The notes: a model not told the origin generated them from the letters alone. A DNA stretch of 64,000 nucleotides from Lentisphaera araneosa HTCC2155 (GCF_000170755.1 NZ_ABCK01000004.1:248001-312000); one strand, 5' to 3'. Numbered from the stretch's first letter, positions 46,704 through 56,280 are shown. A program made the numbers and translations.

Positions 46704-48155
46704 ATGCTGAATCATTTCATAAAATCCTGTACTATACTGGGAACCTTCCTCACGTTGGCTGGTACACAAGTATCAGCGCAAGACAAGAAGCCAAACATTG
46801 TCTTCTTTATCACAGATGATTACGGCTGGCAGGATACATCGGAGCCGATGTGGACAGAACAGACCGAACTCAATAAGATCTTTCGCACACCAAATATGGA
46901 AAGACTGGCAGATCAAGGAGTCAAGTTCACCAACGCCTACACAGCCAGTAGTGTATGCGCGGCCTCCCGTATATCAATCCTTACCGGACAGAACCCAGTA
47001 CGACACGGCACTACCTTTATTACCGGGGAGAGGTACGGATACGCAAAGAACTCTAAAACCTTGAAGTCCGCCAAACAGGATATCGAAGGTATTCAGCAAG
47101 GTGATATTCTGTTGCCGGCTCTTTTAAAAGAAACTGGTTACCGCACTATCTGCATCGGCAAAGCCCACTTCGGAATGGGATTCAGTGCTGACCCCCTGAA
47201 CTTGGGCTTTGATCGTAAACATTATGCAAATGAATCAGGATCGCCCATCGGCAGACGTTTCGGAGGACGTGATCCTTATCATGTGAAACGCGATGGAGAG
47301 CAGGTGCACCTCAGTGAAGCTTTGACACTTGAAGCAAAAAAGGAAATAAGCGACGCGGTCAAAGAGGAGAAACCTTTCTTTCTCTATCTGTCTCATTACG
47401 CAATCCATACTCCTATCATTGAGGATAAACGCTTCAGTAAAAATTATCCTAATCTCGACACAAAGATCCGAGCTTATGTCACCCTAGTAGAAGGTGCCGA
47501 CAAGAGTCTGGGTGATGTGATGGATCATATCGAAAAACTGGGCATAGCTGAAGATACACTATTTATCTGGACTGCTGATAATGGAGGTCTCAGATCCAAC
47601 GCGCCAATGAAGGGGCTAAAGAATGATGCCTACGAAGGCGGCCACCGCATACCGAACATGGTTGCCTGGGGCGCACAGGACGAAACGCGAGTTCATCAGA
47701 AACGAATGCCACTTAAGCCAGGCCGTGTCGAGAACCGCCCGTATATTCATCAGGACTGGATGCCGACTCTACTTAGCCTTGCTGGGGCTCAACATCCCAA
47801 ACCTGATCTGTTGGACGGTTACGATATTACCGAACTGCTCAGCGGTAAGGACATAGATAGCCGCCCTAACCTATTCTTCTGGCACGAACCAAATTTCTGG
47901 ATGCGCAGTGGGCCAGAATCTTCCATTCGCGAGGGTAAATGGAAACTGATCTATTTTTATGCCAAGCAGCAATGGGAGTTGTACGATTTGAATGCAGATA
48001 TAGGTGAAAAGAACAATCTGCTTAGGAAATTTCCTGAGATAAGTGACAGGCTTGCACGTAAGCTTATTAAACACCTCAAAGATAATAAGGCAAACTACCC
48101 CACTGACATCAAAAGTGGCGAAGAGCAGCCGCCGCTACTTCCTTCAAGTACTTAA
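46704..48155 (+). CDS. Secreted sulfatase with C-A-A-S-R formylglycine motif
   Basis: This 483-residue protein starts with a signal peptide (ATG 46704, ending TQVSAQDK). Core: FFITDDYGWQD, C-A-A-S-R at Cys85 followed by ISILTGQ, IGKAHFGMGF in the GKWHLG position, SHYAIHTPI, WTADNGGLRSN, YEGGHRIPNMVAWG. The third motif position is Ala, not Pro, which sulfatases tolerate (C-x-[P/A]-x-R). The GKAHFG form places His at the usual active-site position. The DQTELNK...PNME spacing near the start is slightly longer than in neighbours. It lies between two other sulfatase genes with 8 and 23 base gaps. Confidence 0.9.
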   Translation: MLNHFIKSCTILGTFLTLAGTQVSAQDKKPNIVFFITDDYGWQDTSEPMWTEQTELNKIFRTPNMERLADQGVKFTNAYTASSVCAASRISILTGQNPVRHGTTFITGERYGYAKNSKTLKSAKQDIEGIQQGDILLPALLKETGYRTICIGKAHFGMGFSADPLNLGFDRKHYANESGSPIGRRFGGRDPYHVKRDGEQVHLSEALTLEAKKEISDAVKEEKPFFLYLSHYAIHTPIIEDKRFSKNYPNLDTKIRAYVTLVEGADKSLGDVMDHIEKLGIAEDTLFIWTADNGGLRSNAPMKGLKNDAYEGGHRIPNMVAWGAQDETRVHQKRMPLKPGRVENRPYIHQDWMPTLLSLAGAQHPKPDLLDGYDITELLSGKDIDSRPNLFFWHEPNFWMRSGPESSIREGKWKLIYFYAKQQWELYDLNADIGEKNNLLRKFPEISDRLARKLIKHLKDNKANYPTDIKSGEEQPPLLPSST

Positions 48156-48178
48156 GCCCATTAAAAGGAAAAGATAAT

Positions 48179-49762
48179 ATGCTTACTCTAAAGAATATAA
48201 TACTGCCAGTATTAACATTAATGCTAACAGGCACCAGCTTACAGGCACAGCAAAAACCAAATGTCGTGGTGATCATTGTCGACGATCTTGGATATGCGGA
48301 CATGTCCTTTCTACCTCAAGCTCCGACAGATATTAAACACTACAAAACTCCGGGATTTGATCGGCTTTTTGCGACCGGGACCTACTTCGAAAATGCCTAT
48401 GCCACCTCACCGATCTGCAGCCCATCGCGTGCAGGAATCCTGACTGGCTCATATCAACAGCGCTGGGGCAATTACTGGTATGGTGATGGTAAGTTCCCTA
48501 ATAATAAAGTAACCATACCAGAGATGTTAAGCAGTAATGGCTATGCTACGGCAAAATATGGGAAGACCCACCTTTCCGGCTGGGAGAAAAAGGTTCCTAC
48601 AATGCATGGTTTTGATGAATACCTCGGTTTCATGCATCACACTTGGGATTATATCCGTCTCAGTCAGAAAGATGTAGATGCTTATAAAAAGAAAAAAGAG
48701 TTTAAAGATTTTGGTTGTCAGGTCATTGGTCCATTGGTGAAAGCTGAAGGACAGGGCAACGAAGAGCTTAAACCAGTTTCCTACGAAAATAGCTTTACCA
48801 CAGATATCTTTACGGATGAAGCTATTAATTTTATTAAGCGCGATAAAGGGGGTAAGCCCTTTTATCTGCACCTTTCCTACAATGCCGTACACATGCCGAC
48901 CTATGTCGTCGAAGAAACATGGGCTAAAAAGGTTGGAGCCCGTTATGTGCCATGGGATCGCAATGCAGCAAAATGGGAATACCCGTACTGGGATCCTGCA
49001 CAGGAACCTCATAAAACATTCCATAAAAAATGGGGCCACATGGGGGAGTACGATAGCGAAGGACGTCGCTGCTATTTAGCTAATTTGTTTGCTCTTGACT
49101 ACGGAATTTCTCGTCTTCTCGATGCTCTTGAAAAAAGTGGCCAGCGTGAAAATACCATGATTATTTTCACTTCTGATAACGGAGGAACAGTTAATACATA
49201 TTCAAATAATGCTCCCTTGCGCGGATCGAAGTACATGCTTGGTGAAGGTGGAATTCGTGTTCCAGTGATCATCTCTATGCCGGGTACTCTGCCGCAGAAT
49301 ATAGTAAATAAGTCCGCTCTAGTTTCTGGAATGGATATAATGCCAACAATAGCAGAATTAACTGGAATAGCAGCACCGGAAGATATTGACGGCATAAGTA
49401 TGCTCCCTGTATTAAAACAGGAAAAGAAACAGCATCATGAATGGGTAGCCTGGGCAAAGAACGAAAATAGTTGGGTACTACGTAGAGGGAAATGGAAGTT
49501 GAGCAAAAATGCAGGTTGGGGACACAAAGGATTTACAATCGGTGAGAATAGCGAAGTGCTTCCAGGTAAAAAAATGACCTACCCTAGCGGTATAAATCTC
49601 TTCAATCTCGAAACAGATATTGGTGAGACAACTAATGTGGCTGATCAAAACCCGGAAGTCGTTCAGGAAATGTTGGCCTTACATAAAGAATGGGCCTCCA
49701 GAATGATACCGAGGTATATGAAAAAGAGGAAAAATAGCAAGAAGAATGGCAAGAAGAATTAA
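48179..49762 (+). CDS. Secreted sulfatase
   Basis: This 527-residue protein has a signal peptide (residues 1-22, ending SLQAQQK). Core: VIIVDDLGYADMSF, formylglycine motif C-S-P-S-R at Cys80 followed by AGILTGSYQQR, YGKTHLSGWE, SYNAVHMPTYV, FTSDNGGTVNTYSNN, GEGGIRVPVIISMPG. The QQRWGNYWYGDG segment and the APLRG motif are typical of one S1 subgroup common in marine polysaccharide loci. AAAGG lies about eight bases before the ATG. The Lys-rich tail (KKRKNSKKNGKKN) is shared with its neighbours. The next gene follows by 18 bases. Confidence 0.91.
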   Translation: MLTLKNIILPVLTLMLTGTSLQAQQKPNVVVIIVDDLGYADMSFLPQAPTDIKHYKTPGFDRLFATGTYFENAYATSPICSPSRAGILTGSYQQRWGNYWYGDGKFPNNKVTIPEMLSSNGYATAKYGKTHLSGWEKKVPTMHGFDEYLGFMHHTWDYIRLSQKDVDAYKKKKEFKDFGCQVIGPLVKAEGQGNEELKPVSYENSFTTDIFTDEAINFIKRDKGGKPFYLHLSYNAVHMPTYVVEETWAKKVGARYVPWDRNAAKWEYPYWDPAQEPHKTFHKKWGHMGEYDSEGRRCYLANLFALDYGISRLLDALEKSGQRENTMIIFTSDNGGTVNTYSNNAPLRGSKYMLGEGGIRVPVIISMPGTLPQNIVNKSALVSGMDIMPTIAELTGIAAPEDIDGISMLPVLKQEKKQHHEWVAWAKNENSWVLRRGKWKLSKNAGWGHKGFTIGENSEVLPGKKMTYPSGINLFNLETDIGETTNVADQNPEVVQEMLALHKEWASRMIPRYMKKRKNSKKNGKKN

Positions 49763-49780
49763 TTCTAAAAGAAGAGAACT

Positions 49781-52321
49781 ATGAAAAAAATAATCCTAAC
49801 AGCACTACTAAGTACTTTGATCACCCCAGCATGGTCAGAAACCAAATTAATAAAAACAATATTTTCTGACAGTAAAATCACGCCATCTCCAGCCGTTCTT
49901 TGTGCAGCTGCCACAGGTGAAGTTTATGTTGGTGTGGATATGCAGGGCTCTCTTGGCAAAGAAGGTGGTTTGGGTAAGATTATTCGTTTAATTGACAGTG
50001 ATCATGACGGTGTCGCAGATAAACATACCCTTTATGCAAAAGTTGATAATCCCCGCGGACTTGTGGCTGTAGGTAATAAACTATTCGTTTTGCATTCTGT
50101 TTTCGGGAAAGAGGGATTCATCGACAACCAATACATTTCCGTTTTTACTGATGCCAATGATGATGGAGTTGCGGATGGCCCTCCCAAAACTTTAGTTAAG
50201 GATATCGGCAATCACGCGCCCCTCAAAGGACGTGGGACCGACCATAGTACCAACGGTCTTCGCCTTGGCATTGATGGCTGGCTTTATATTTCAGTTGGTG
50301 ACTTTGGCTTTCAGAATGCCATTGGCGCTGATGGAAAGTCTCTCAACTATCAGGGGGGCGGTGTTGTCCGCGTTCGTCCAGATGGCAGTGGACTGGAAAA
50401 CTTTGTTCACGGTACGAGAAATGTATACGATGTTGCCATTGATCCTTTTATGAATGTCTTTACTCGTGAAAATAATAATGACGGCGTCGGTTGGTGGATT
50501 CGCTTCAGTCATTACATACAAAGTGGTGAATATGGTTACCCTTCTCTCTATATGAACTTTCCGGAGGACATCATTCCCGCTTTGAATGAATACGGTGGAG
50601 GTTCAGGAACTGGAGCATTATTTTTGAGTGAACCGGGCTGGCCCGACAAATATAATAACAAAGCTCTTCTTTGTGATTGGGGTAGATCCCAGATCTTTAT
50701 TCACGATGTAAAAGCTCAAGGTCCTTCATTTATTGCAAAGGAACCCGAGACTTTTGTCAAATCCAGACAAGTAACCGATATTGATGTCGATGCTTCTGGA
50801 CGAGTTTATATCTCAGCCTGGGCAGGTGCCAGCTTCAAAGGTCATAATGCAAAAGGCTATGTAGAAAGTTACATTCCAGAAGGTCTAGAATATAAGCCAT
50901 TCCCTAAACTAAGTGAAGTCAGCGAGCAGGAACTTCTTAAGTACTTAGCATCTGAGAGTCAAACTGCCCGTGTGGATGCACAGCAGGAGATTCTAGCTCG
51001 CAAGGCAAGTCAGCTATTGCCTGCAATTGCTACTCAAGCAAAAGATGCCAAGCTTTCTCTTGCAGCTCGTGTCGCAGCTGTTTATACCATAGCTCAATTA
51101 GGAGGACAAGAGGCACTTCCTACACTGGAGAAACTCTATCCCGTAGTTGAACTTCGCGAGCATCTTGTTCGCTGTATGGGCGATCAGTTGGCAATGGCTA
51201 AAAAAGCTGATGCCACTTTATTAATTAAAGCACTTTCAGACTCTAACGATCGTGTAAAAGTTGCTGCTGCTGTAGCATTGGGCCGCACTGGAAATAAATC
51301 GGTAGCCCCTGCCCTTTTAGCATTGGCGAATCCTCCAGCAATAAATCCCGAGCTGCTTAAAAACATGGGTGATCAGTCGCAAAAACAAAAGTATCATTCA
51401 ACTCCAATGCATGACAGACTTTTGGGACATGTTGCTCGTCAATCCTTACTTTTGTTGGATGCCCAGGATGAGACAATCTCTGCCTTGAATTCAAAAGACG
51501 AAAATCTGCAGGCTGCCGCTCTTTTTACCATGAAGTACTTTCACAGTAATAAAGTTGTGGATGCTTTAATAGCGCGAGTTAAATCTACAACAAAGCCAGA
51601 ATTTAAAAATAATATTGTCAAGACCCTCATTCGTCTTCATCAAAAAGAAAAACAGTTTGATACTAGCTATGTATGGTGGAAAACACGCCCCAATCCACAT
51701 GGCCCCTACTACTACCATGAAAATTGGGATGCTACAGATAAAATAAACGTCTTCCTAAAGTCCTACATGGAACCCCTGAATCAGGCAGAAAAAGATGTGA
51801 TTACTGAGGAAATGAAACGCTGTCAGGCAATCTCTAAATCACCTAAGAAAAAGAAGAAAGTACAAACTGTTGGTAAAACTTCTTTGGAAGATCTCATGGC
51901 CTCATTAGATAAACACAAAGGTAATGTAGGCAGGGGTAAAAAAGTCATCAATAAAATTGGCTGTATTGGCTGTCATAATATTGAAGCTGGTCAAGTCGTA
52001 AAAGGTCCAGACCTGACTAAACTGACTAAGGTTTCAAAGCAAGATATTGCTATGTCTATTGTTAGACCTGCAGAGTCTATCTCAAAGAGCTGGGTAAATA
52101 TTACTCTGAAGAACGGTACCGAACATACCGGAACTTTATTAAAGAGGACTAAAAGTGAAGTGACCATTTCTAATATTGCCGGAATAAAGACAAATATTAA
52201 AACAGCAGATATAAAATCAACGGAGCCTGGTCCAAGCATGATGTTAATGCACTTGGCTGATAGCCTGACTCTACGGGAATTTGCCGACTTGATCGAATAC
52301 ATCAAAAAACTCAATAAGTAA
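49781..52321 (+). CDS. PVC-type secreted protein: beta-propeller, HEAT repeats, cytochrome c
   Basis: This 846-residue protein has a signal peptide (residues 1-20). Residues about 25-370 form a glucose-dehydrogenase-like propeller (DHDGVADKHTLYAK, GIDGWLYISVGDFG, RVRPDGSGLENFVHGTRNVYDVAIDP). Residues 380-640 are HEAT-type repeats (AARVAAVYTIAQLGG, DRVKVAAAVALGRTGN). The C-terminus carries one class I cytochrome c with the haem motif C-I-G-C-H at 728-732 and a distal Met in SMMLMHLADSL. This triple-module plan is almost confined to planctomycetes, verrucomicrobia and lentisphaerae, where it is called a PVC-type haem-binding protein. It may oxidise a sugar and pass electrons on. Function is unproven. 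Confidence 0.88.
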   Translation: MKKIILTALLSTLITPAWSETKLIKTIFSDSKITPSPAVLCAAATGEVYVGVDMQGSLGKEGGLGKIIRLIDSDHDGVADKHTLYAKVDNPRGLVAVGNKLFVLHSVFGKEGFIDNQYISVFTDANDDGVADGPPKTLVKDIGNHAPLKGRGTDHSTNGLRLGIDGWLYISVGDFGFQNAIGADGKSLNYQGGGVVRVRPDGSGLENFVHGTRNVYDVAIDPFMNVFTRENNNDGVGWWIRFSHYIQSGEYGYPSLYMNFPEDIIPALNEYGGGSGTGALFLSEPGWPDKYNNKALLCDWGRSQIFIHDVKAQGPSFIAKEPETFVKSRQVTDIDVDASGRVYISAWAGASFKGHNAKGYVESYIPEGLEYKPFPKLSEVSEQELLKYLASESQTARVDAQQEILARKASQLLPAIATQAKDAKLSLAARVAAVYTIAQLGGQEALPTLEKLYPVVELREHLVRCMGDQLAMAKKADATLLIKALSDSNDRVKVAAAVALGRTGNKSVAPALLALANPPAINPELLKNMGDQSQKQKYHSTPMHDRLLGHVARQSLLLLDAQDETISALNSKDENLQAAALFTMKYFHSNKVVDALIARVKSTTKPEFKNNIVKTLIRLHQKEKQFDTSYVWWKTRPNPHGPYYYHENWDATDKINVFLKSYMEPLNQAEKDVITEEMKRCQAISKSPKKKKKVQTVGKTSLEDLMASLDKHKGNVGRGKKVINKIGCIGCHNIEAGQVVKGPDLTKLTKVSKQDIAMSIVRPAESISKSWVNITLKNGTEHTGTLLKRTKSEVTISNIAGIKTNIKTADIKSTEPGPSMMLMHLADSLTLREFADLIEYIKKLNK

Positions 52322-52371
52322 TTGTGAACACGCAATATAAGTAAAAACTCTAACAATAATAAGGAAAAACT

Positions 52372-53178
52372 GTGAAAAAACATTTATTCATTTTATTCTC
52401 ATTACTCATGCTGAACACGGTGATTGCCGAGCAAGTAAAACCGATAAAAGTCTTAATGATCACTGGCGGTGGCTGGCATGATTACAAAACCCAAGCGCCT
52501 TTACTAAAAAAGACTATTGAATCACAAATAAATGCTACCATAGATATTAAGTGGACCAGTACAAAAGAGCACCCTGTCAAACCAAAAACTGAGGTCCTAC
52601 CTCAGATTATGGCGACGGATTTCGCCAAGGGCTACGATGTGGTATTTCACAATCATTGCCATGTGGGATTTAAAGATGACATCAAAATTAACGAAGTCAT
52701 TGATAATCATATCAAAAATAAAGTTGGCGTGGTTTTAACCCATGGAAGTTTTCATAGCTTTAGAGACACCAATGCCTGGGATCGTCTCTGTGGTGTCCAT
52801 TGCAAAACACACGGGCGCAAAGCTCCTATTGACGTTGAATTCATCAATAAAACACACCCCGTATCAAAAGCGATAAATCTTGATCGTTTTAAAACAAGTG
52901 AGGGCGAATTATATCGTACGAAATTAAATGAAGGTACAGTGGCCATAGCCAAGGGAACAACTTTAGCTGGTAATAAAAGCGATCATACCCAAATTTGTGT
53001 CTTTGCACACGAGCTTGATGGAATTCGCGTTTTTGGAACCACTCTTGGGCATCACAATAGCACTATGGAAATGCCTGAGTATAAAAAAATGATCATCAAT
53101 GCAATCCTTTGGACATCTGGAAAGATTGATAAAGATGGCAAGATCCAAGACGGTTACCTTAAACCTAGAGAAAAATAA
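52372..53178 (+). CDS. ThuA-like secreted protein
   Basis: This 268-residue protein uses a GTG start at 52372 preceded by AAGGAAA. A signal peptide covers residues 1-19. The body has the ThuA class I glutamine amidotransferase-like fold: VLMITGGGWHDYKTQ, TDFAKGYDVVFHNHCH, GVVLTHGSFHSF, HPVSKAINLDRFKTSEGELY, RVFGTTLGHHNSTM and YKKMIINAILW. ThuA proteins are linked to trehalose or other disaccharide use in Rhizobium and, in PVC bacteria, often sit next to propeller/cytochrome c proteins and oxidoreductases. It closes the plus-strand operon, its stop being two bases before repeat block C, whose hairpins may end transcription. Enzymatic role is unknown. Confidence 0.87.
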   Translation: MKKHLFILFSLLMLNTVIAEQVKPIKVLMITGGGWHDYKTQAPLLKKTIESQINATIDIKWTSTKEHPVKPKTEVLPQIMATDFAKGYDVVFHNHCHVGFKDDIKINEVIDNHIKNKVGVVLTHGSFHSFRDTNAWDRLCGVHCKTHGRKAPIDVEFINKTHPVSKAINLDRFKTSEGELYRTKLNEGTVAIAKGTTLAGNKSDHTQICVFAHELDGIRVFGTTLGHHNSTMEMPEYKKMIINAILWTSGKIDKDGKIQDGYLKPREK

Positions 53179-53180
53179 TA

Positions 53181-53766
53181 GCCGTCTTCGACGACCGGAG
53201 AGGTTTGTATATGTTTCTCCGGGCTAAACCCCTGAGCTAATGACATTTGCCACCTTCGGCGACTTCGATAAGGAAACTGACTCAATCAGTCCCTCGAAGA
53301 GGGATAAACATGGGGAATATCCTCTGATCATGATATCCCTCGAAGAGGGATAGACGTCATTAGCTTGGGGTGAACGTAGTGAACCCCGAGATCATAAAGC
53401 ATCAAAAACAATTCGTCCTCGGAGAGGGCGTACACATTGGCCGTCTTCGACGACCGAAGATTTTATTACTCCACCCTCCGGGTTAAACCCCGGAGCTAAT
53501 CACATTTGCCGCCTCCGGCGACATTAAATAAAACGTTGAATCAAAAAATCCCTCGGAGAGGGATAGACGTCATTAACTTGGGGTGAACAACGTGAACCCC
53601 GAGATCACAAGGCATCAAAAATCATTCGTCCTCAGTGAGGGCGTACATATTCTCACAGATAATATTGGCCGTCTTCGACGACCGATTGCTTTCTGTATCC
53701 ATTTCTCCGGGTTGCGGGCCCTGCCCTCACCCGGAGCTAATGACATTTGCCGCCTTCGGCGACATT
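53181..53766 (+). repeat. Composite hairpin repeat array, copy block C (two and a half units)
   Basis: S4 copies at 53181, 53439 and 53667 mark about 230-258-base periods. Between them come S5, S6, S1, S2 (CTTGGGGT...ACCCCGAG), and S3 (GTCCTC-GGA-GAGGGC, then GTCCTC-AGT-GAGGGC). The last S5 has a longer loop with a nested GGGC...GCCC helix. The block fills the gap from the ThuA stop to 53766. A short AT-rich stretch then leads to the next, oppositely oriented gene. Open frames through it are artefacts. Confidence 0.92.
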
Positions 53767-53845
53767 CCTTACAAAAGCGATTAACTAAAAAAGCTAAGCG
53801 AGTGGTCCATAAACACCCTCTTAAAGAGGCAATTATGCTTTATCT

Positions 53846-54268
53846 TTAATTTTTACTCCAAACAAATTGGTTCATATTACCAAATTTACCGGAGTCGATA
53901 AAATAATTACCCTTATCTTTGGGAATAAAAGTTAAGCTTTGTTTTCCTTTTTTGCCTTTATTTGAAAATGATATTTCAATGATAACATTCTTTTTATCTT
54001 GAACTACTTTTGTTATAGTGGATTCATTTATAACTTTACCTTTCTTAGACATCTTTATTGAATTATCATCTACTACATATTTAATGTCTGACATAACATT
54101 CAAACGCATCATCGCTAAGGTTTTTTCATTTTCATCCAACGACTCTAACTCTTTAATTGAAGCCTCTTTATTTAGAGACCAATTACCTTCTAGGGACTTG
54201 GGAACTTCTGCATAAACAAAAGTTGTCAGTATAAACATTGCACTTAGTAATATTTTTTTCATTTTCAT
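53846..54268 (-). CDS. Small secreted protein of unknown function (lipocalin-like?)
   Basis: This 140-residue protein starts with a signal peptide (MKKILLSAMFILTTFVYAE). The mature part begins VPKSLEGNWSLNKEAS, a GxW pattern seen at the start of lipocalin-like beta barrels. Alternating short strands follow (IKYVVDDNSIKMSKKG, NVIIEISFSNKGKKGKQSLTFIPK seen in parts). I recognise no named family and the barrel idea rests only on this pattern. It stands alone between repeat blocks C and D, transcribed against the repeat direction, like the other genes in this region. TTTCATTTTCATTCC upstream contains AGGAATG on the coding strand, a plausible ribosome site. Confidence 0.65.
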   Translation of the reverse strand: MKMKKILLSAMFILTTFVYAEVPKSLEGNWSLNKEASIKELESLDENEKTLAMMRLNVMSDIKYVVDDNSIKMSKKGKVINESTITKVVQDKKNVIIEISFSNKGKKGKQSLTFIPKDKGNYFIDSGKFGNMNQFVWSKN

Positions 54269-54302
54269 TCCTTTTTTTGTTTTCTATTTTAGCATATATC
54301 AC

Positions 54303-54703
54303 TTCCCTCGAAAAGGGGTTAATGTGATTAGCTTGGGGTGTAAACCCCGAGATCATAAGGCAGTAAAAATAATTCGTCCTCGGAGAGGGTGTACATATTA
54401 TCACAGACACATTGGCCGTCTTCGACGACCGCATAGGTTATATATGTTTCTCCGGGTTACGGGCAGAGCCCTCACCCGGAGCTAATGACATTTGCCGCCT
54501 CCAGCGACATTAAATAGAAAGTTGAATCAAAAAAACCCTCGGAGAGGGATAAACATGGGAAACATCCTCTGATCATGATATCCCTCGAAGAGGGATAGAC
54601 GTCATTAGCTTGGGGTGAACGTAGTAAACCCCGAGATCATAAGGAAGTAAAAATAATTCGTCCTCGGAGAGGGCGTACATAATAACCAACTTCGACGACT
54701 GAA
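54303..54703 (+). repeat. Composite hairpin repeat array, copy block D
   Basis: The block reads S2 (shortened: CTTGGGGTGTAAACCCCGAG), S3 (GTCCTC-GGA-GAGGGT), S4 at 54414, S5 with a nested GGGC-AGA-GCCC helix, S6 (GCCGCCTCCAGCGAC), S1, S2, S3 and a degenerate S4 (CAACTTCGACGACTG) at 54687. It ends about ten bases before the stop of the prepilin-like gene. Confidence 0.9.
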
Positions 54704-54713
54704 AGCTTGATCA

Positions 54714-55388
54714 TCACTCAAAGGTGCTACCGTCACCCACCAGGGGCGACATCATGGCACCTTCACCTACACTAATTAATCTGGCACTTCCATCAATAAA
54801 AGAGCCTAAAGACTTACTCTTTGGGTAGACATAAGTAAGCCCCGTCCAGCTACCGGAATTTGTGATATCTGTAGAATCTAGCCTAGGATATGCCCGCCAA
54901 TTAGTTAAGGGTTGGGCAGCTCCCATAAAGACTTCCAGCTTACCTTCACCAGCAATATCCGACATTTTTCTATGACTATCATTAAAATATCTATTCAGGC
55001 TATAAGATGAAAAACCACGCCAATTACCGCTAAGATTGTACTGCCCCTCTGTAGTAATGATTGGACAAGCATGCAAATCATGGTATGAACTACCCGCTCC
55101 CATTATATAACTCGAACCAGGTTTTATGGCTTCGTAGACCTTTCTTCCCCACCAAACACTAGTTTCATTCTCATGGGGATTCACAGAACACCTAAAAAAT
55201 TTACCATCATTATCTAAAACATACATATTGGCCCCAAGGTATAGTTGCTTTAAGTTATTTATTGACAAGACAACTTTTGAGGTTCTTCTCGCTTTACCTA
55301 AGACTGGAAGAAGTATTGAAGCCAAGATAGCAATGATGCTGATGACCACTAAAATCTCTATCAAAGATACGTACCGATTCTTTTTCAT
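54714..55388 (-). CDS. Prepilin-like secreted protein
   Basis: This 224-residue protein has a prepilin N-terminus: SLIEILVVISIIAILASILL with Glu11, followed by KARRTSK. As at 4986, the residue before the expected cleavage point is not Gly (Tyr here). The C-terminal body contains FSSYSLNRYFN and GSFIDGSARLISVGEG, the DGS-type ending of the PVC prepilin-like family. Length is in the usual 200-280 range. It lies between repeat blocks D and E. About 165 AT-rich bases upstream probably hold its promoter. No secretion machinery genes are nearby. Confidence 0.75.
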   Translation of the reverse strand: MKKNRYVSLIEILVVISIIAILASILLPVLGKARRTSKVVLSINNLKQLYLGANMYVLDNDGKFFRCSVNPHENETSVWWGRKVYEAIKPGSSYIMGAGSSYHDLHACPIITTEGQYNLSGNWRGFSSYSLNRYFNDSHRKMSDIAGEGKLEVFMGAAQPLTNWRAYPRLDSTDITNSGSWTGLTYVYPKSKSLGSFIDGSARLISVGEGAMMSPLVGDGSTFE

Positions 55389-55552
55389 TATTTGTATGAC
55401 TCCAATTAAAGTTCAAAAAGCTGTTCTTTAGAGTTAAATACTGAAGCGATTAATAAAGCTTAATAAGTTTTTTCAAAAAAATCACATTATTTTAAAAATT
55501 AAGATATATACACGAATTAGTCATCTAATGCCACGACCCTATTTTTAATGGA

Positions 55553-55775
55553 ACATTGGCCGTCTTCGACGACCGGATTTGTTTGTAACCATGTCCTCCG
55601 GGCTACGGGCAATGCCCTCACCCGGAGCTTATCACATTTGCCACCTCCAGCGACATTAAATAGAAAGTTGAATCAAAACTTCCCTCGAAGAGGGATAGAC
55701 GTCATTAGCTTGGGGTGAACGTAGTGAACCCCGAGATCATGAGGTCTTAACTGATTCGTCCTCGGAGAGGGCGTA
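55553..55775 (+). repeat. Composite hairpin repeat array, copy block E (S4-S5-S6-S2-S3)
   Basis: S4 at 55558-55574, S5 with a nested GGGC-AAT-GCCC helix, S6 (GCCACCTCCAGCGAC), S2 (TCCCTC-GAA-GAGGGA, CTTGGGGT...ACCCCGAG) and S3 (GTCCTC-GGA-GAGGGCGTAC). S3 ends at the base next to the transposase stop codon. The 55389-55552 stretch before it is AT-rich promoter DNA for the prepilin-like gene with no other feature seen. Confidence 0.92.
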
Positions 55776-56219
55776 CTACTTCAAAAATTCTTTTTTATAA
55801 TCCACTCCAGCACTATCAAATAAAGTGATCAACTCTTCTTTCCATGTCATCTTTTTATGATGATCTTCCTGATTTTTTATATACTCAATTGTTACTGGAA
55901 GTTCATTAAACGATTTACTTATAGCTGCATATTCACTTTGCCAGCCTGGAAATTTTGATATGATATTTTCTGACTTTATCCAAGTTGTTGTAGATGTTTT
56001 TAAGTCTCGAATAAAATCCGCAAGACATAGACTAGTATGAAGATTAATAAGCATATGGATATGATCCTCTATTCCACCTATTCGATATAAATAACATCCC
56101 TTATTCTTACATATCCCCCATATATACTTATAAATATCTTCTCGTATATCTTGCTTTAATAAGGGTAGTCTTTCTTTAACCGAAAAAACTATATGATAAT
56201 AAGATTGTACGTAAGACAT
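55776..56219 (-). CDS. IS200/IS605-type Y1 transposase (REP-associated, RAYT-like)
   Basis: This 147-residue protein has the HUH motif H53-I-H55 (EDHIHMLI) and the single catalytic tyrosine Tyr113 in IEYIKNQEDHH. It also has GWQSEYAAISKS, AFSVS-like in the family, and SYYHIVFSVKERLPLL at the start. This is the Y1 single-strand transposase fold of IS200 TnpA. GGAGG sits six bases before the ATG. Both sides are bordered by composite hairpin repeats, S3 on the left and S4 on the right, with no IS200 ends of its own recognised. This arrangement is that of REP-associated tyrosine transposases, which are thought to move short hairpin repeats. It lacks a TnpB partner. Confidence 0.9.
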   Translation of the reverse strand: MSYVQSYYHIVFSVKERLPLLKQDIREDIYKYIWGICKNKGCYLYRIGGIEDHIHMLINLHTSLCLADFIRDLKTSTTTWIKSENIISKFPGWQSEYAAISKSFNELPVTIEYIKNQEDHHKKMTWKEELITLFDSAGVDYKKEFLK

Positions 56220-56280
56220 GATACCTCCAATAATCCTTTTGGAATCAAGGTATTATTTTGATATGTCTAATGCAATTATT

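Noticed and set aside
53583-53849. Plus-strand open frame of 88 codons
   Set aside because: It lies almost wholly in composite repeat block C and encodes translated hairpins.
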